Positions 18,029 through 26,216 of a DNA stretch of 45,319 nt are shown piece by piece. This DNA comes from Rhodocyclales bacterium. Lineage in GTDB: Bacteria > Pseudomonadota > Gammaproteobacteria > Burkholderiales > Rhodocyclaceae. The notes under the pieces were generated by a model. It had not been told where the DNA came from, ran no database searches, and saw nothing but the letters and a program-made list of their open reading frames with translations. The translations under genes were made by a program, and so were the position numbers. The stretch spans positions 1-45,319 of the forward strand of contig JACRLX010000054.1 in NCBI GenBank assembly GCA_016235165.1, read 5' to 3'. Position 1 is the first letter of the stretch. The number at the start of each line of letters is the position of its first letter.

Positions 18029-18060
18029 GTTTTCCCTGTAACTTGTTGTTTATGTGCGGG

Positions 18061-18402
18061 CTAGATCCGGAACAGGAACATCGCCGTCGCCGCGCTGCCG
18101 ACGATCGCCGCGACATACAGCATCGTGGCAATCAGCGTGTCCGCGCGCAGGCCGAAATCGTAGCAGGTACAGCGCAGCCGGTGGGCCGAACTCCACAACG
18201 ACAGCGCAATCACGCCGAACAGGATCAGCTTGCCTGTTCCATGCGCGGCAAAGCCGTGCAGCGATTCATAGCTCAACCCGGGCGGCACCTGGCCGAGCGC
18301 GGCAAGGAGGCCGAGAACGACGATTACCGGCATGCAGAACGCAATCACGGTGCCGCCGGCGGCAAAGGGGAACCAGACAACCGGCTTGTGGGATTTGGCC
18401 AT
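18061..18402 (-). CDS. frdD: Fumarate reductase membrane anchor subunit FrdD
   Basis: A 113-residue membrane anchor of quinol:fumarate reductase. Three hydrophobic segments are visible, with the FrdD-like KPVVWFPFAAGGTVIAFCMP at the start and a histidine in LRCTCYDFGLR between helices 2 and 3. With FrdC it anchors FrdAB and forms the quinol sites. The ATG at 18402 lies two bases after the frdC stop. Length is close to E. coli FrdD (119 residues). Confidence 0.88.
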   Translation of the reverse strand: MAKSHKPVVWFPFAAGGTVIAFCMPVIVVLGLLAALGQVPPGLSYESLHGFAAHGTGKLILFGVIALSLWSSAHRLRCTCYDFGLRADTLIATMLYVAAIVGSAATAMFLFRI

Positions 18403-18404
18403 GG

Positions 18405-18797
18405 TCAGATCACCCCCGCGACAAACAGCACTACCAGCGACAGCACGGCCCAGACCAGGTAATGCGCGCCCGAGATGTAGGCGCCGGGAACGAAGTCTTC
18501 CCCGATCTGGAGCGGCATCGCTTTTTGCGTGGCGTTGAACCAGGTACCGGCGTGATAAAAGGCCGCTGCCATGGCGGCCAGGTGGAAGACGAGCGAGGCC
18601 GGGCTGCGCAGCGCCACAAGAAACTCCTGCCAGGCGACCGGGCCGGCCGACAGGCGCTGCATGGCGATTACCAGCAGCACACAGTAGGCGCCGACGAACA
18701 GGCTGGTGACTTCCCGCGCCATGTAGCGCAGGTAGCGCGGGTGCCGCAGGAACCATCTGGTTGGCGGAAGCTCGCGGATCAGCGGGCGGCGGCTCAT
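18405..18797 (-). CDS. frdC: Fumarate reductase membrane anchor subunit FrdC
   Basis: A 130-residue membrane anchor with three hydrophobic segments, matching E. coli FrdC in length. The start MSRRPLIRELPPTRWFLRHP followed by YLRYMAREVTSLFVGAYCV is the family pattern, and HAGTWFNATQKAMPLQIGE lies between helices 2 and 3. The start overlaps the end of frdB by four bases (ATGA), supporting translational coupling. Having separate C and D subunits places this enzyme with the E. coli-type Frd rather than with the SdhC/SdhD family. Confidence 0.9.
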   Translation of the reverse strand: MSRRPLIRELPPTRWFLRHPRYLRYMAREVTSLFVGAYCVLLVIAMQRLSAGPVAWQEFLVALRSPASLVFHLAAMAAAFYHAGTWFNATQKAMPLQIGEDFVPGAYISGAHYLVWAVLSLVVLFVAGVI

Positions 18798-19537
18798 GGT
18801 TTACCTCCGGGCAACAGATGCTCGACGATCCAGTCGATCGAGCCGACGATCTTCAATTGCTGCAGGGCGCTGGCCGGGTCGACCTGGGCCGGGCAGACTT
18901 CGGAACACGCACCGACAAAGGTGCACTCCCAGACACCTTCCCTGGTTGCCACCACTTCCATGCGTTCCCTGCGGCCCTCGTCGCGCGAATCGAGGTTGTA
19001 GCGATGGGCCAGGGTCAGCGCCGCCGGCCCGACGAAATGGGGCGTCAATCCGTATTCCGGACAGGCGGCATAGCAGAGCATGCAGTTGATGCACATCGAG
19101 TACTGGCGGAACTTCATCAACTGGGCCGGCGTCTGCTTGTATTCGCCTGCCTCGATCGGCTTCTTCTGTTTGGTGATCACGTAGGGCTTGACCCGCTTGA
19201 GCTTTTCCATGAAGTCGTCGGGTGCGGTGACCAGGTCGCGTTCCACCGGGAAGTGGGTCAGCGGTTCGACGCGGATCACGCCTTCGTAGTCGCGCAGGAA
19301 ACTGTGGCAGGACAGCTTCGGTTCGCCATTGATCATCATCCCGCAACTGCCGCAGACCGCCATGTGGCAGGACCAGCGGTAGTTCAGCGTCGGGTCGATG
19401 CTCTCCTTGACCTTGTTCAGTGCGTCGAGCACCACCCATTCCTCCTGGCACATGACCTCGTAACGCTGGAAATGGGCCTCGGTGTCGGTGTCCGGGTTGT
19501 AGCGCAGGACTTCGAGCTGGACCAGGCGCTCTTTCAT
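18794..19537 (-). CDS. frdB: Fumarate reductase iron-sulfur subunit FrdB
   Basis: A 247-residue iron-sulfur protein passing electrons from quinol to FrdA. The 2Fe-2S ligands are in CHMAVCGSCGMM with a later LSC; the 4Fe-4S site is CINCMLCYAACPEYG; the 3Fe-4S site is CTFVGACSEVCPAQ. The start MKERLVQLEVLRYNPDTD aligns with the E. coli FrdB start. A longer in-frame start at 19651 overlaps the frdA stop as ATGA and would add 38 residues encoded by a palindrome-rich segment. I prefer the conserved start, but the coupled long form cannot be excluded. Confidence 0.92.
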   Translation of the reverse strand: MKERLVQLEVLRYNPDTDTEAHFQRYEVMCQEEWVVLDALNKVKESIDPTLNYRWSCHMAVCGSCGMMINGEPKLSCHSFLRDYEGVIRVEPLTHFPVERDLVTAPDDFMEKLKRVKPYVITKQKKPIEAGEYKQTPAQLMKFRQYSMCINCMLCYAACPEYGLTPHFVGPAALTLAHRYNLDSRDEGRRERMEVVATREGVWECTFVGACSEVCPAQVDPASALQQLKIVGSIDWIVEHLLPGGKP

Positions 19538-19583
19538 TGTCTTCCCGCTGGGCCGCCCCGAGGGGAGACCGTCATGATATGGA

Positions 19584-19630
19584 GCAGGCATCGCCTGCGA
19601 ACCACCGTCACCCCCTTCCTGGGAAGGGGG
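19584..19630. repeat. Two perfect palindromes in the frdA-frdB junction
   Basis: GCAGGC-ATC-GCCTGC (19584-19598) and CCCCCTTCC-TG-GGAAGGGGG (19611-19630) are consecutive perfect hairpins within the 110 bases between the frdA stop and the conserved frdB start. They look like a REP-type dispersed element inserted in the operon. On the mRNA they would form stable stems that could shift the frdA to frdB expression ratio. A full-genome repeat search is needed to name the element. Confidence 0.6.
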
Positions 19631-19647
19631 CGGGGGGAAGGGCGCGT

Positions 19648-21405
19648 TCATCTCTTGTCTCCCGAATAGTCGCGCACGCCCGGCGGCGAGCGGGTGATCA
19701 CCACGTCCAGGTAATCGACCCGTGGCAGCTCGGCATCCTGGCGATAGACCATGGTGTGGCGCAGGAAGTTTGTGTCGTCGCGCTCAACGTAATCCAGGCG
19801 CTGGTGCGCCCCGCGCGATTCGCGCCGTGCCAGCGCGCCGACCGTCACCGCTTCGGCGCAGTCGAGCATGGAGCCGAGTTCGAGGATCTGGAACAGGTCG
19901 GTGTTGAATACGCGGCTCTTGTCGGTGAGCTTCACCCGGGTGTAGCGCTCGCGCAGTTCGTGGATCTTGTTCACGCCTTCCTGCAAGCCGGCTTCGGTGC
20001 GATAGATACCCACGTTTTTTTCCATCGTGTCCATCATTTCGCGGCGTAAACCGGACATCGATTCGTTGCCATCGTCGCGGCGATGGAGTGCTTCGACGCG
20101 CTGGCGCGTGGCATCGGCGGCGGCTTCCAGTGGCGATGTGTTCGTCGGCGACAGATCGTGAATGTATTCGATGGCTGAAAGGGCGGCGCGGCGGCCGAAG
20201 ACCAGCAGCTCGACCAGCGAATTGGAGCCCAGCCGGTTGGCGCCGTTGAGGCTGACGCAGGCGCACTCACCGGCGGCGAAAAGACCAGGCAGGGGCGTCG
20301 CGGCGGCGGTGTTGGTCGAAATGCCGCCCATCATGTAGTGAACCACCGGGCGGATCGGTACCGGGTCCTTGATGATGTCGACGCCGAGGTAACTTTCGGC
20401 CAGTTCGTGCACCAGCGGCAGGCGCTCGCGGATCTTCTTCGCGCCGAGGTGGCGCATGTCGAGCAGCACGCACTCGCCCCATGGCGTGCTGACGGTGTTG
20501 CCCTTCTGCAATTCATGCCAGTAGGCCTGGCTCAGGCGGTCGCGCGGACCGAGTTCCATGGTCTTCAACTGCGGCTGGCCGACCGGGGTTTCCGGGCCCA
20601 TGCCGTAATCCTGCAGGTAACGGCGGCCATGCTTGTTGGTGAGGATGCCGCCCTCTCCGCGGCAGGCTTCGGTGAGCAGGCTGCCGGTATTGGGCAGGCC
20701 GGTCGGATGGTACTGGACGAACTCCATGTCCTTCAGCGGTGCGCCGGCGCGGTAGGCCATGGCCATGCCGTCGCCGGTCTTGATGGCGCCGTTGGTGGAG
20801 AAGGGGAACATCCTTCCGGCGCCACCCCCGGCGATGATCACCGCCTTGGCGTGGAACTGGCGCAACTCGCCGCTGCGCATTTCCATGGCGGTGAGGCCAC
20901 GGCAGCGCCCGTCGTGCATCAGCAGGTCGAGCCCGAAATATTCGTCGAAGCGCGTGATCGAAGGGAATTGCAGCGAGGTCTGGAACAGGGTGTGCAGGAT
21001 GTGGAAGCCGGATTTGTCGGCGGCGAACCAGGTGCGCTGCTTTTTCATGCCGCCGAAGGGGCGTACGGCGACCGAGCCGTCTGCCTCCCGGTTCCAAGGG
21101 CAGCCCCAGTGTTCGAGTTGCAGCAGTTCCCTGGGGGCTTCGTGAATGAAATACTCGACGCAATCCTGGTCCGAAAGCCAGTCGCCACCGCCGACGGTGT
21201 CGTGGAAGTGGAAATCGAAGCTGTCATCGGGCTTGATCACGCCGGCAGCCCCACCCTCGGCGGCACAGGTGTGGCTGCGCATGGGATAGACCTTGGAGAT
21301 CAGCGCAACGCGTAGTTTCGGGGCGGTTTCGGCAAGGGCGATAGCGGCGCGCAATCCCGCGCCTCCTGCGCCCACGATCACGACATCGGTGCTTACGGTT
21401 TCCAT
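19648..21405 (-). CDS. frdA: Fumarate reductase flavoprotein subunit FrdA
   Basis: A 585-residue flavoprotein that reduces fumarate to succinate, or the reverse, on the cytoplasmic face. FAD-binding GAGGAGLRAA is at residues 12-21; H45 in RSHTCAAEGG is the expected covalent FAD attachment site. HYMMGGIST and GANRLGSNSL are further active-site and FAD-binding signatures. The ATG at 21405 (METVSTDVVIVGAG) is chosen because the fold starts there; a longer in-frame start would run into the promoter. The FrdABCD subunit pattern and an FNR-like site suggest anaerobic fumarate respiration, although the enzyme can be reversible. Confidence 0.94.
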   Translation of the reverse strand: METVSTDVVIVGAGGAGLRAAIALAETAPKLRVALISKVYPMRSHTCAAEGGAAGVIKPDDSFDFHFHDTVGGGDWLSDQDCVEYFIHEAPRELLQLEHWGCPWNREADGSVAVRPFGGMKKQRTWFAADKSGFHILHTLFQTSLQFPSITRFDEYFGLDLLMHDGRCRGLTAMEMRSGELRQFHAKAVIIAGGGAGRMFPFSTNGAIKTGDGMAMAYRAGAPLKDMEFVQYHPTGLPNTGSLLTEACRGEGGILTNKHGRRYLQDYGMGPETPVGQPQLKTMELGPRDRLSQAYWHELQKGNTVSTPWGECVLLDMRHLGAKKIRERLPLVHELAESYLGVDIIKDPVPIRPVVHYMMGGISTNTAAATPLPGLFAAGECACVSLNGANRLGSNSLVELLVFGRRAALSAIEYIHDLSPTNTSPLEAAADATRQRVEALHRRDDGNESMSGLRREMMDTMEKNVGIYRTEAGLQEGVNKIHELRERYTRVKLTDKSRVFNTDLFQILELGSMLDCAEAVTVGALARRESRGAHQRLDYVERDDTNFLRHTMVYRQDAELPRVDYLDVVITRSPPGVRDYSGDKR

Positions 21406-21444
21406 GGAACGATCCCGAGTTGTAGCAATCGCTAATATTCGCGG

Positions 21445-21485
21445 AGTATCGGCTCTTTCCCCATGGGGCTGTTGATCTGCGTCAA
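21445..21485 (-). promoter_or_regulatory. FNR/ANR-type site and class II promoter of frdA
   Basis: TTGAT-CTGC-GTCAA at 21472-21485 matches the FNR/ANR consensus TTGAT-N4-ATCAA at nine of ten positions. On the minus strand a GATACT -10-like hexamer lies at 21450-21445. A start near 21438 would put the site centre close to -41, the class II activator position. frdA begins about 33 bases further on. This is strong sequence evidence for anaerobic induction of frdABCD. Confidence 0.7.
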
Positions 21486-21565
21486 TCCGGACCATGGATG
21501 CCTTGGTACGCCCCTCGGGTCATGCCCATCCGCCACGTGGTGTGGCGTTCAGTTAGTGCAGTGGC

Positions 21566-21571
21566 TATAAT
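21566..21571 (+). promoter_or_regulatory. TATAAT -10 element of tpiA
   Basis: A perfect TATAAT lies 31 bases before the tpiA ATG and points away from the frdA promoter. No good -35 hexamer is seen at 16-18 bp. The two divergent promoters share the 197-bp region between frdA and tpiA. Confidence 0.45.
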
Positions 21572-21602
21572 TGCGGGCTTTCGATCGACCCTGACGGATA
21601 TC

Positions 21603-22346
21603 ATGCGTACCAAACTTGTCGCCGGTAACTGGAAAATGCACGGCAGCCTGGCAGGTAACCTGGGCCTGTTGCAGGCAGTGCGCGATGGCGCCAGGGGGCA
21701 GGCAGAAATCGCCGTCTGCGTGCCCTATCCCTATCTGGCCCAGGCACGGGCCGTCCTCGATGGCAGCAAGGTGGCCTGGGGCGGGCAAGATGTTTCCGAG
21801 CATGCGCAAGGTGCCTACACCGGCGAAGTCAGCGGCTCCATGCTTGCCGATTTCGGCTGCCGGTATGTGCTGGTGGGGCATTCGGAACGACGCTCGTTCT
21901 ACGGCGATACCGATGCCGTGGTTGCGGCCAAGTTTGCCGCCGCGCTCAAGGTCGGGCTGACCCCGGTGCTGTGCGTCGGCGAGACCCTGGCGGAACGCGA
22001 GGCAGGCATCACCGGCGCCGTTGTGACACGACAGCTTGACGCGGTCTTGGCGAACTCCGGAGTCGCCGCCTTCTCGCGTGCCGTGGTGGCCTACGAGCCG
22101 GTCTGGGCGATCGGCACCGGGCGCACGGCTTCTCCGGCGCAGGCACAGGAAGTTCATGCACTGATCCGGGCGCGCTTTGTTTCCGACAGTGCCGAGATTG
22201 CGGCCGGACTGCAAATTCTTTATGGCGGCAGCGTCAAACCCGGCAACGCCAGGGAACTTTTCGGTCAGGCCGATATCGATGGCGGACTGATCGGCGGCGC
22301 CTCGCTGGTGGCCGAGGATTTCCTCGCCATACACGTCGCGGCCTGA
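21603..22346 (+). CDS. tpiA: Triosephosphate isomerase
   Basis: A 247-residue glycolytic TIM-barrel enzyme interconverting dihydroxyacetone phosphate and glyceraldehyde 3-phosphate. Signatures are GNWKMHG with the catalytic Lys at residue 11, the HSERR electrophile region, AYEPVWAIGTG with the catalytic Glu, and the phosphate loop GGSVKPGN. The ATG at 21603 is set by the conserved MRTKLVAGNWKM start; an upstream in-frame start would cover the promoter. It is followed 22 bp later by secG, the usual order in this class. Confidence 0.97.
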   Translation: MRTKLVAGNWKMHGSLAGNLGLLQAVRDGARGQAEIAVCVPYPYLAQARAVLDGSKVAWGGQDVSEHAQGAYTGEVSGSMLADFGCRYVLVGHSERRSFYGDTDAVVAAKFAAALKVGLTPVLCVGETLAEREAGITGAVVTRQLDAVLANSGVAAFSRAVVAYEPVWAIGTGRTASPAQAQEVHALIRARFVSDSAEIAAGLQILYGGSVKPGNARELFGQADIDGGLIGGASLVAEDFLAIHVAA

Positions 22347-22368
22347 GCATTTACTCCAAGAGGACTTC

Positions 22369-22710
22369 ATGGAAATCCTGCATAGCGTCATTCTGATCAT
22401 GCATATTCTTGCCGGTGTCGGCGTCGTCGGCCTGGTGCTGCTCCAGCATGGCAAGGGTGCGGACATGGGGGCGGCGTTTGGCAGTGGCGCGTCGGGCAGC
22501 CTGTTTGGCGCCACGGGTTCGGCGAACTTCCTGTCCCGCGCGACGGCTGTCCTTGCGGCAGTATTTTTCGTGACCAGTCTTGGTCTGTCTTACGTATCGA
22601 GTTCGCGTCCCACCCGCGCGACCAGCGTAATGGATTCGGTTCCCGCGCCCAAGCTTGCTCCGGATGTACCCGCTGCTCCGGATTCGAAGGCAAAGGAAAT
22701 TCCGAAATAA
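22369..22710 (+). CDS. secG: Preprotein translocase subunit SecG
   Basis: A 113-residue inner-membrane protein that assists SecYE translocation. Two hydrophobic segments (about residues 3-23 and 55-73) flank the conserved QHGKGADMGAAFGSGASGSL loop. The Pro/Ala-rich C-terminal tail is variable in the family. AAGAGGA precedes the ATG. The tpiA-secG-tRNA-Leu order is shared with many proteobacteria, including secG-leuU in E. coli. Confidence 0.95.
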   Translation: MEILHSVILIMHILAGVGVVGLVLLQHGKGADMGAAFGSGASGSLFGATGSANFLSRATAVLAAVFFVTSLGLSYVSSSRPTRATSVMDSVPAPKLAPDVPAAPDSKAKEIPK

Positions 22711-22774
22711 GCTTCAGGCTTCAAAGGCCATAGATTTTTTTGCTGCGGCGCATGAATCAATCGATGCCATCAGA

Positions 22775-22780
22775 TATAAT
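22775..22780 (+). promoter_or_regulatory. tRNA promoter with TATAAT and GC-rich discriminator
   Basis: A consensus TATAAT at 22775-22780 is followed by GCGCGCC, a GC-rich discriminator typical of stable-RNA promoters under stringent control. The -35 region is weak (ATGAAT at 22752). The tRNA begins 28 bases downstream. Confidence 0.6.
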
Positions 22781-22807
22781 GCGCGCCGCTCGTGCAGTAG
22801 AGAAAAA

Positions 22808-22892
22808 GCCGACGTGGTGAAATTGGTAGACACGCTATCTTGAGGGGGTAGTGGCGAAAGCTGTGCGAGTTCGAGTCTCGCCGTCGGCACCA
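22808..22892 (+). tRNA. tRNA-Leu (anticodon GAG)
   Basis: An 85-nt class II tRNA with acceptor stem GCCGACG/CGTCGGC, encoded CCA end and discriminator A. The D-arm is GTGGTGAAATTGGTAGACAC. The anticodon stem CTATC/GGTAG encloses the loop TTGAGGG, giving anticodon GAG for CUC and CUU codons. A long variable arm and a GTTCGAGTC T-loop complete a tRNA-Leu. Eight T residues follow directly (22894-22901). Confidence 0.97.
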
Positions 22893-22893
22893 G

Positions 22894-22901
22894 TTTTTTT
22901 T
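22894..22901 (+). terminator. T-run after tRNA-Leu
   Basis: Eight consecutive T residues two bases after the tRNA CCA end. The tRNA acceptor/T-arm region can serve as the upstream stem, so this may terminate the tRNA transcript before the nuo operon, which begins 103 bp later. Confidence 0.45.
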
Positions 22902-23003
22902 GAGCAGGACAGCAGTACCAAAGCAGTCTGGCATCGGTTTTCTTGCAGCGCATTGCGGGTGGCCGGTAACAACAACGAGTGAACATGTAGCCGCGCCACA
23001 AAA

Positions 23004-23378
23004 ATGCTGGATAACTACTTCCCCGTCCTCGTTTTCATTCTGGTAGGCCTTGGCTTCGGATGTGTGCCGATTTTGCTCGGCTGGCTGATCGCCCCCAATC
23101 GTCCCGACAGCGAAAAACTCTCCGCCTTCGAATGCGGTTTTGTTCCTTTCGAGGATGCGCGCATGAAGTTCGATGTGCGCTACTACCTGATTGCCATTCT
23201 TTTCATCCTCTTCGATCTGGAAATCGCATTCCTGTTCCCGTGGGCCGCGATCTTCAAGGAAATCGTTGCCACTGACGCGGTCAAGATGTTCGGCTTCGTC
23301 GAAATGTTTGTCTTCATCGGCATCCTCGTCGTCGGCTACGTCTATGCGTGGGCCAAGGGCGCGCTGGACTGGGAATAA
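23004..23378 (+). CDS. nuoA: NADH-quinone oxidoreductase subunit A
   Basis: A 124-residue membrane subunit of complex I near the quinone entrance. Three hydrophobic segments are visible. The conserved loop is [20 protein letters not shown], followed by [20 protein letters not shown]. The ATG is the only start that keeps the first helix intact; the ribosome-binding site is weak. First gene of the complete nuo operon, which runs on the plus strand for 14.5 kb with very short gaps or overlaps. No clear promoter was picked in the 100 bp before it. Confidence 0.96.
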   Translation: MLDNYFPVLVFILVGLGFGCVPILLGWLIAPNRPDSEKLSAFECGFVPFEDARMKFDVRYYLIAILFILFDLEIAFLFPWAAIFKEIVATDAVKMFGFVEMFVFIGILVVGYVYAWAKGALDWE

Positions 23379-23382
23379 GCGC

Positions 23383-23859
23383 ATGAGCATCGAAGGCGTT
23401 CTGCAGGAAGGATTCGTCACCACCTCGCTGGACAAGATCATCAACTGGACGCGCACGGGTTCGATGTGGCCGATGACCTTCGGTCTGGCGTGCTGCGCCA
23501 TCGAAATGATCCATGCCGGTTGTTCGCGTTACGACCTCGATCGTTTTGGCATCGTGTTCCGTCCCAGTCCGCGTCAGTCCGACGTGATGATCGTCGCCGG
23601 CACACTGACCAACAAGATGGCCCCGGCCCTGCGCAAGGTTTATGACCAGATGGCCGAGCCGCGCTGGGTGCTATCCATGGGCTCTTGCGCCAACGGCGGC
23701 GGCTACTACCACTATTCCTATTCCGTGGTGCGTGGTTGCGATCGCATCGTTCCGGTCGACGTCTATGTTCCGGGTTGCCCCCCGACGGCCGAGGCCTTGC
23801 TGTATGGCCTGATCCAGTTGCAGGGCAAGATCCGTCGCACCTCCACCATCGCACGTTGA
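23383..23859 (+). CDS. nuoB: NADH-quinone oxidoreductase subunit B
   Basis: A 158-residue subunit of the peripheral arm that holds cluster N2, the last iron-sulfur cluster before quinone. The ligands are C37 and C38 (GLACCAIEM), C102 (MGSCANGG) and C132 (VPGCPP), all present. [20 protein letters not shown] is the expected start. It begins four bases after the nuoA stop. Length and motifs are standard. Confidence 0.97.
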   Translation: MSIEGVLQEGFVTTSLDKIINWTRTGSMWPMTFGLACCAIEMIHAGCSRYDLDRFGIVFRPSPRQSDVMIVAGTLTNKMAPALRKVYDQMAEPRWVLSMGSCANGGGYYHYSYSVVRGCDRIVPVDVYVPGCPPTAEALLYGLIQLQGKIRRTSTIAR

Positions 23860-23869
23860 ATCAACTGAC

Positions 23870-24469
23870 ATGAGCGCCAAACTGGAACGTCTTTGCCGGC
23901 AACTCAAGGAAAGCTTCGGCGATCGCATTGGCGAGCCGACTATCAATCACGGCGAGGTTACCGTCGTCGTTCCGGCGGCCGGCTATCTTGAAGTGATGCG
24001 CCAGTTGCGCGATGACCCGGCATTCCGCTTCGAACAACTGATGGATCTTTCCGGGATCGACTATTCCGACTTCACGGCTTACCAGGGGTTGCGCTACGCC
24101 GCGGTAAGCCAGCTGCTGTCACTGACCCACAATTGGCGGTTGCAGGTCAAGGCGTTTGCGGCCGACGACGAGTTTCCGGTGCTTGAGTCGGTGGTCGATA
24201 TCTGGAACGTCGCCAACTGGTACGAGCGCGAGGCCTTCGATCTCTACGGCATCCATTTCGAGGGCCATCCGGACCTGCGCCGCATCCTGACCGACTACGG
24301 TTTCGTCGGTCATCCCTTCCGCAAGGACTTCCCGATCTCCGGCTATGTCGAAATGCGCTACGACCCGGAACAGCAGCGTGTGATCTACCAGCCCGTGACC
24401 ATCGAGCCGCGCGAAGTGACGCCGCGCATCGTGCGCGAGGAAAATTACGGAAAGGGCGGTCGTGGCTGA
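23870..24469 (+). CDS. nuoC: NADH-quinone oxidoreductase subunit C
   Basis: A 199-residue 30-kDa-type subunit of the peripheral arm. The family signature is [20 protein letters not shown], followed by GHPFRKDFP. It is a stand-alone NuoC, not fused to NuoD as in E. coli, which is the usual state in betaproteobacteria. Its end overlaps the nuoD start by eight bases. Confidence 0.96.
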   Translation: MSAKLERLCRQLKESFGDRIGEPTINHGEVTVVVPAAGYLEVMRQLRDDPAFRFEQLMDLSGIDYSDFTAYQGLRYAAVSQLLSLTHNWRLQVKAFAADDEFPVLESVVDIWNVANWYEREAFDLYGIHFEGHPDLRRILTDYGFVGHPFRKDFPISGYVEMRYDPEQQRVIYQPVTIEPREVTPRIVREENYGKGGRG

Positions 24470-25715
24470 CGTCAGGAATTACACCCTCAACTTCGGTCCG
24501 CAGCATCCGGCGGCCCATGGCGTGCTGCGCCTGGTGCTGGAACTCGATGGCGAAGTCATCGTTCGCGCCGACCCGCACATCGGCCTGCTCCATCGCGGCA
24601 CCGAGAAGCTGGCGGAAACCCGCACCTGGCTGCAGACCCTGCCTTATCTGGATCGCCTCGACTACACCTCGATGCTGCCCAGCGAGCATGCCTACTGCCT
24701 GGCCGTCGAGCGACTGCTTGGCGTCGAGGTGCCGATCCGTGCCCAGTACATCCGCGTCATGTACGACGAGATCGCTCGCATCAAGAACCACCTGCTGAAC
24801 ATCGGCACCCACGCCCTCGACATCGGCGCCATGACCATGGTGCTCTACACCTTCCGTGAGCGCGAGGACCTGTTCGACGTCTTCGAGGCAACCTGCGGCA
24901 TCCGCATGCACCAGGCCTATTACCGGCCGGGCGGCGTGTATCGCGACCTGCCCGACCAGATGCCGAAGTACCAGGAAAACCGCTTCAAGAACGCGCAGAC
25001 GGTCAAGGAACTCAACGAGGCGCGCAACGGTACCTTGCTCGACTTCCTCGAAGACTTCACCAATCGCTTCCCGGTTTACCTCGACGAATACCACACGCTC
25101 CTGACCGACAACCGGATCTGGAAGCAGCGCACCGTCGGCATCGGCGTGGTCAGCCCGGAGCGCGCCCTGCAGCTTGGTTTCAGCGGCGCCATGCTGCGCG
25201 GCTCGGGCATCGAATGGGACCTGCGCAAGAAGCAGCCCTACGAGGTCTATGACCGCCTCGACTTCGACATTCCGGTCGGCGTCAATGGCGACACCTACGA
25301 CCGCTATCTGGTGCGCATGGAAGAGATGGCGCAGTCGAACCGCATCATCAAGCAGTGCATCGATTGGCTGCGCAAGAATCCCGGTCCGGTGATCAGCGAC
25401 GACCACAAGGTGGCGCCGCCCCGTCGCGAGAAGATGAAGGGCAGCATGGAAGAACTGATTCACCACTTCAAGCTGTTTTCCGAGGGCATGTATGTGCCGC
25501 CGGGCGAAGTCTATGCCGCGATCGAGCACCCCAAGGGCGAGATGGCGGTCTGGGCCGTGTCCGACGGGGCCAACAAGCCCTACCGCATCAAGTTGCACAC
25601 AGCAGGAATTCCGCATCTGGCGGCGACCGACGAAATGTGCCGTGGGCACATGCTGGCCGATGCCACCGCCGTGATCGGCACCATCGATTTGGTTCTTGGC
25701 GACGTAGACAGATAG
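24462..25715 (+). CDS. nuoD: NADH-quinone oxidoreductase subunit D
   Basis: A 417-residue 49-kDa-type subunit that forms the quinone-binding pocket with NuoB. It shows [31 protein letters not shown] and the C-terminal LGDVDR. The start is GTG at 24462, inside the end of nuoC, so translation is probably coupled. The length is standard, and the conserved quinone-pocket His region (GPQHPAAHG) is intact. Confidence 0.96.
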   Translation: MADVRNYTLNFGPQHPAAHGVLRLVLELDGEVIVRADPHIGLLHRGTEKLAETRTWLQTLPYLDRLDYTSMLPSEHAYCLAVERLLGVEVPIRAQYIRVMYDEIARIKNHLLNIGTHALDIGAMTMVLYTFREREDLFDVFEATCGIRMHQAYYRPGGVYRDLPDQMPKYQENRFKNAQTVKELNEARNGTLLDFLEDFTNRFPVYLDEYHTLLTDNRIWKQRTVGIGVVSPERALQLGFSGAMLRGSGIEWDLRKKQPYEVYDRLDFDIPVGVNGDTYDRYLVRMEEMAQSNRIIKQCIDWLRKNPGPVISDDHKVAPPRREKMKGSMEELIHHFKLFSEGMYVPPGEVYAAIEHPKGEMAVWAVSDGANKPYRIKLHTAGIPHLAATDEMCRGHMLADATAVIGTIDLVLGDVDR

Positions 25716-25723
25716 ACCGCCGA

Positions 25724-26215
25724 ATGGATAACGACAACGCACAATTGAGTCCCGAAGCGCTGCGCAGGATAGACCGCGAAGTGGCGAAGTATCCCGCCGA
25801 CCAGAAGCAATCGGCGGTGATGGCGGCGCTGGTGATTGCCCAGGACGAAAAGGGCTGGCTGCCCAAGGAAACCATCGCCGCGGTGGCCGAGTATCTTGGC
25901 ATGGCGCCGATGGCGGCCTACGAAGTGGCGAGCTTCTACAACATGTACGACCTGCATCCGGTGGGCAAGTACAAGATCACGGTCTGCACCAATTTACCCT
26001 GTGCGTTGTCGGGCGGCGTGCATGCGGCCGAGTATGTCAAGACCAAGCTTGGCATCGACTTCAACGAGACCACGGCTGACGGCAAGTTCACCCTCAAGGA
26101 GGGCGAGTGCATGGGTGCCTGCGGCGATGCGCCGGTGATGCTGGTGAACAACAAGCGCATGTGCAGCTTCATGCTCCCCGAACAGATCGACAATCTGCTG
26201 GCGGAGTGCAAATAA
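25724..26215 (+). CDS. nuoE: NADH-quinone oxidoreductase subunit E
   Basis: A 163-residue thioredoxin-like subunit of the NADH module, binding a 2Fe-2S cluster (N1a). The ligands are visible as CTNLPC and ECMGAC, a C-x4-C and C-x3-C pair. The start [13 protein letters not shown] is the first ATG after nuoD and keeps the usual length. It ends one base before the nuoF ATG. Confidence 0.96.
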   Translation: MDNDNAQLSPEALRRIDREVAKYPADQKQSAVMAALVIAQDEKGWLPKETIAAVAEYLGMAPMAAYEVASFYNMYDLHPVGKYKITVCTNLPCALSGGVHAAEYVKTKLGIDFNETTADGKFTLKEGECMGACGDAPVMLVNNKRMCSFMLPEQIDNLLAECK

Positions 26216-26216
26216 G

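Noticed and set aside
22951-22999. Sigma-54-like TGGCAT...TTGCA arrangement ahead of nuoA
   Set aside because: The GG to GC distance is 15 rather than 12 bases, which sigma-54 does not tolerate.
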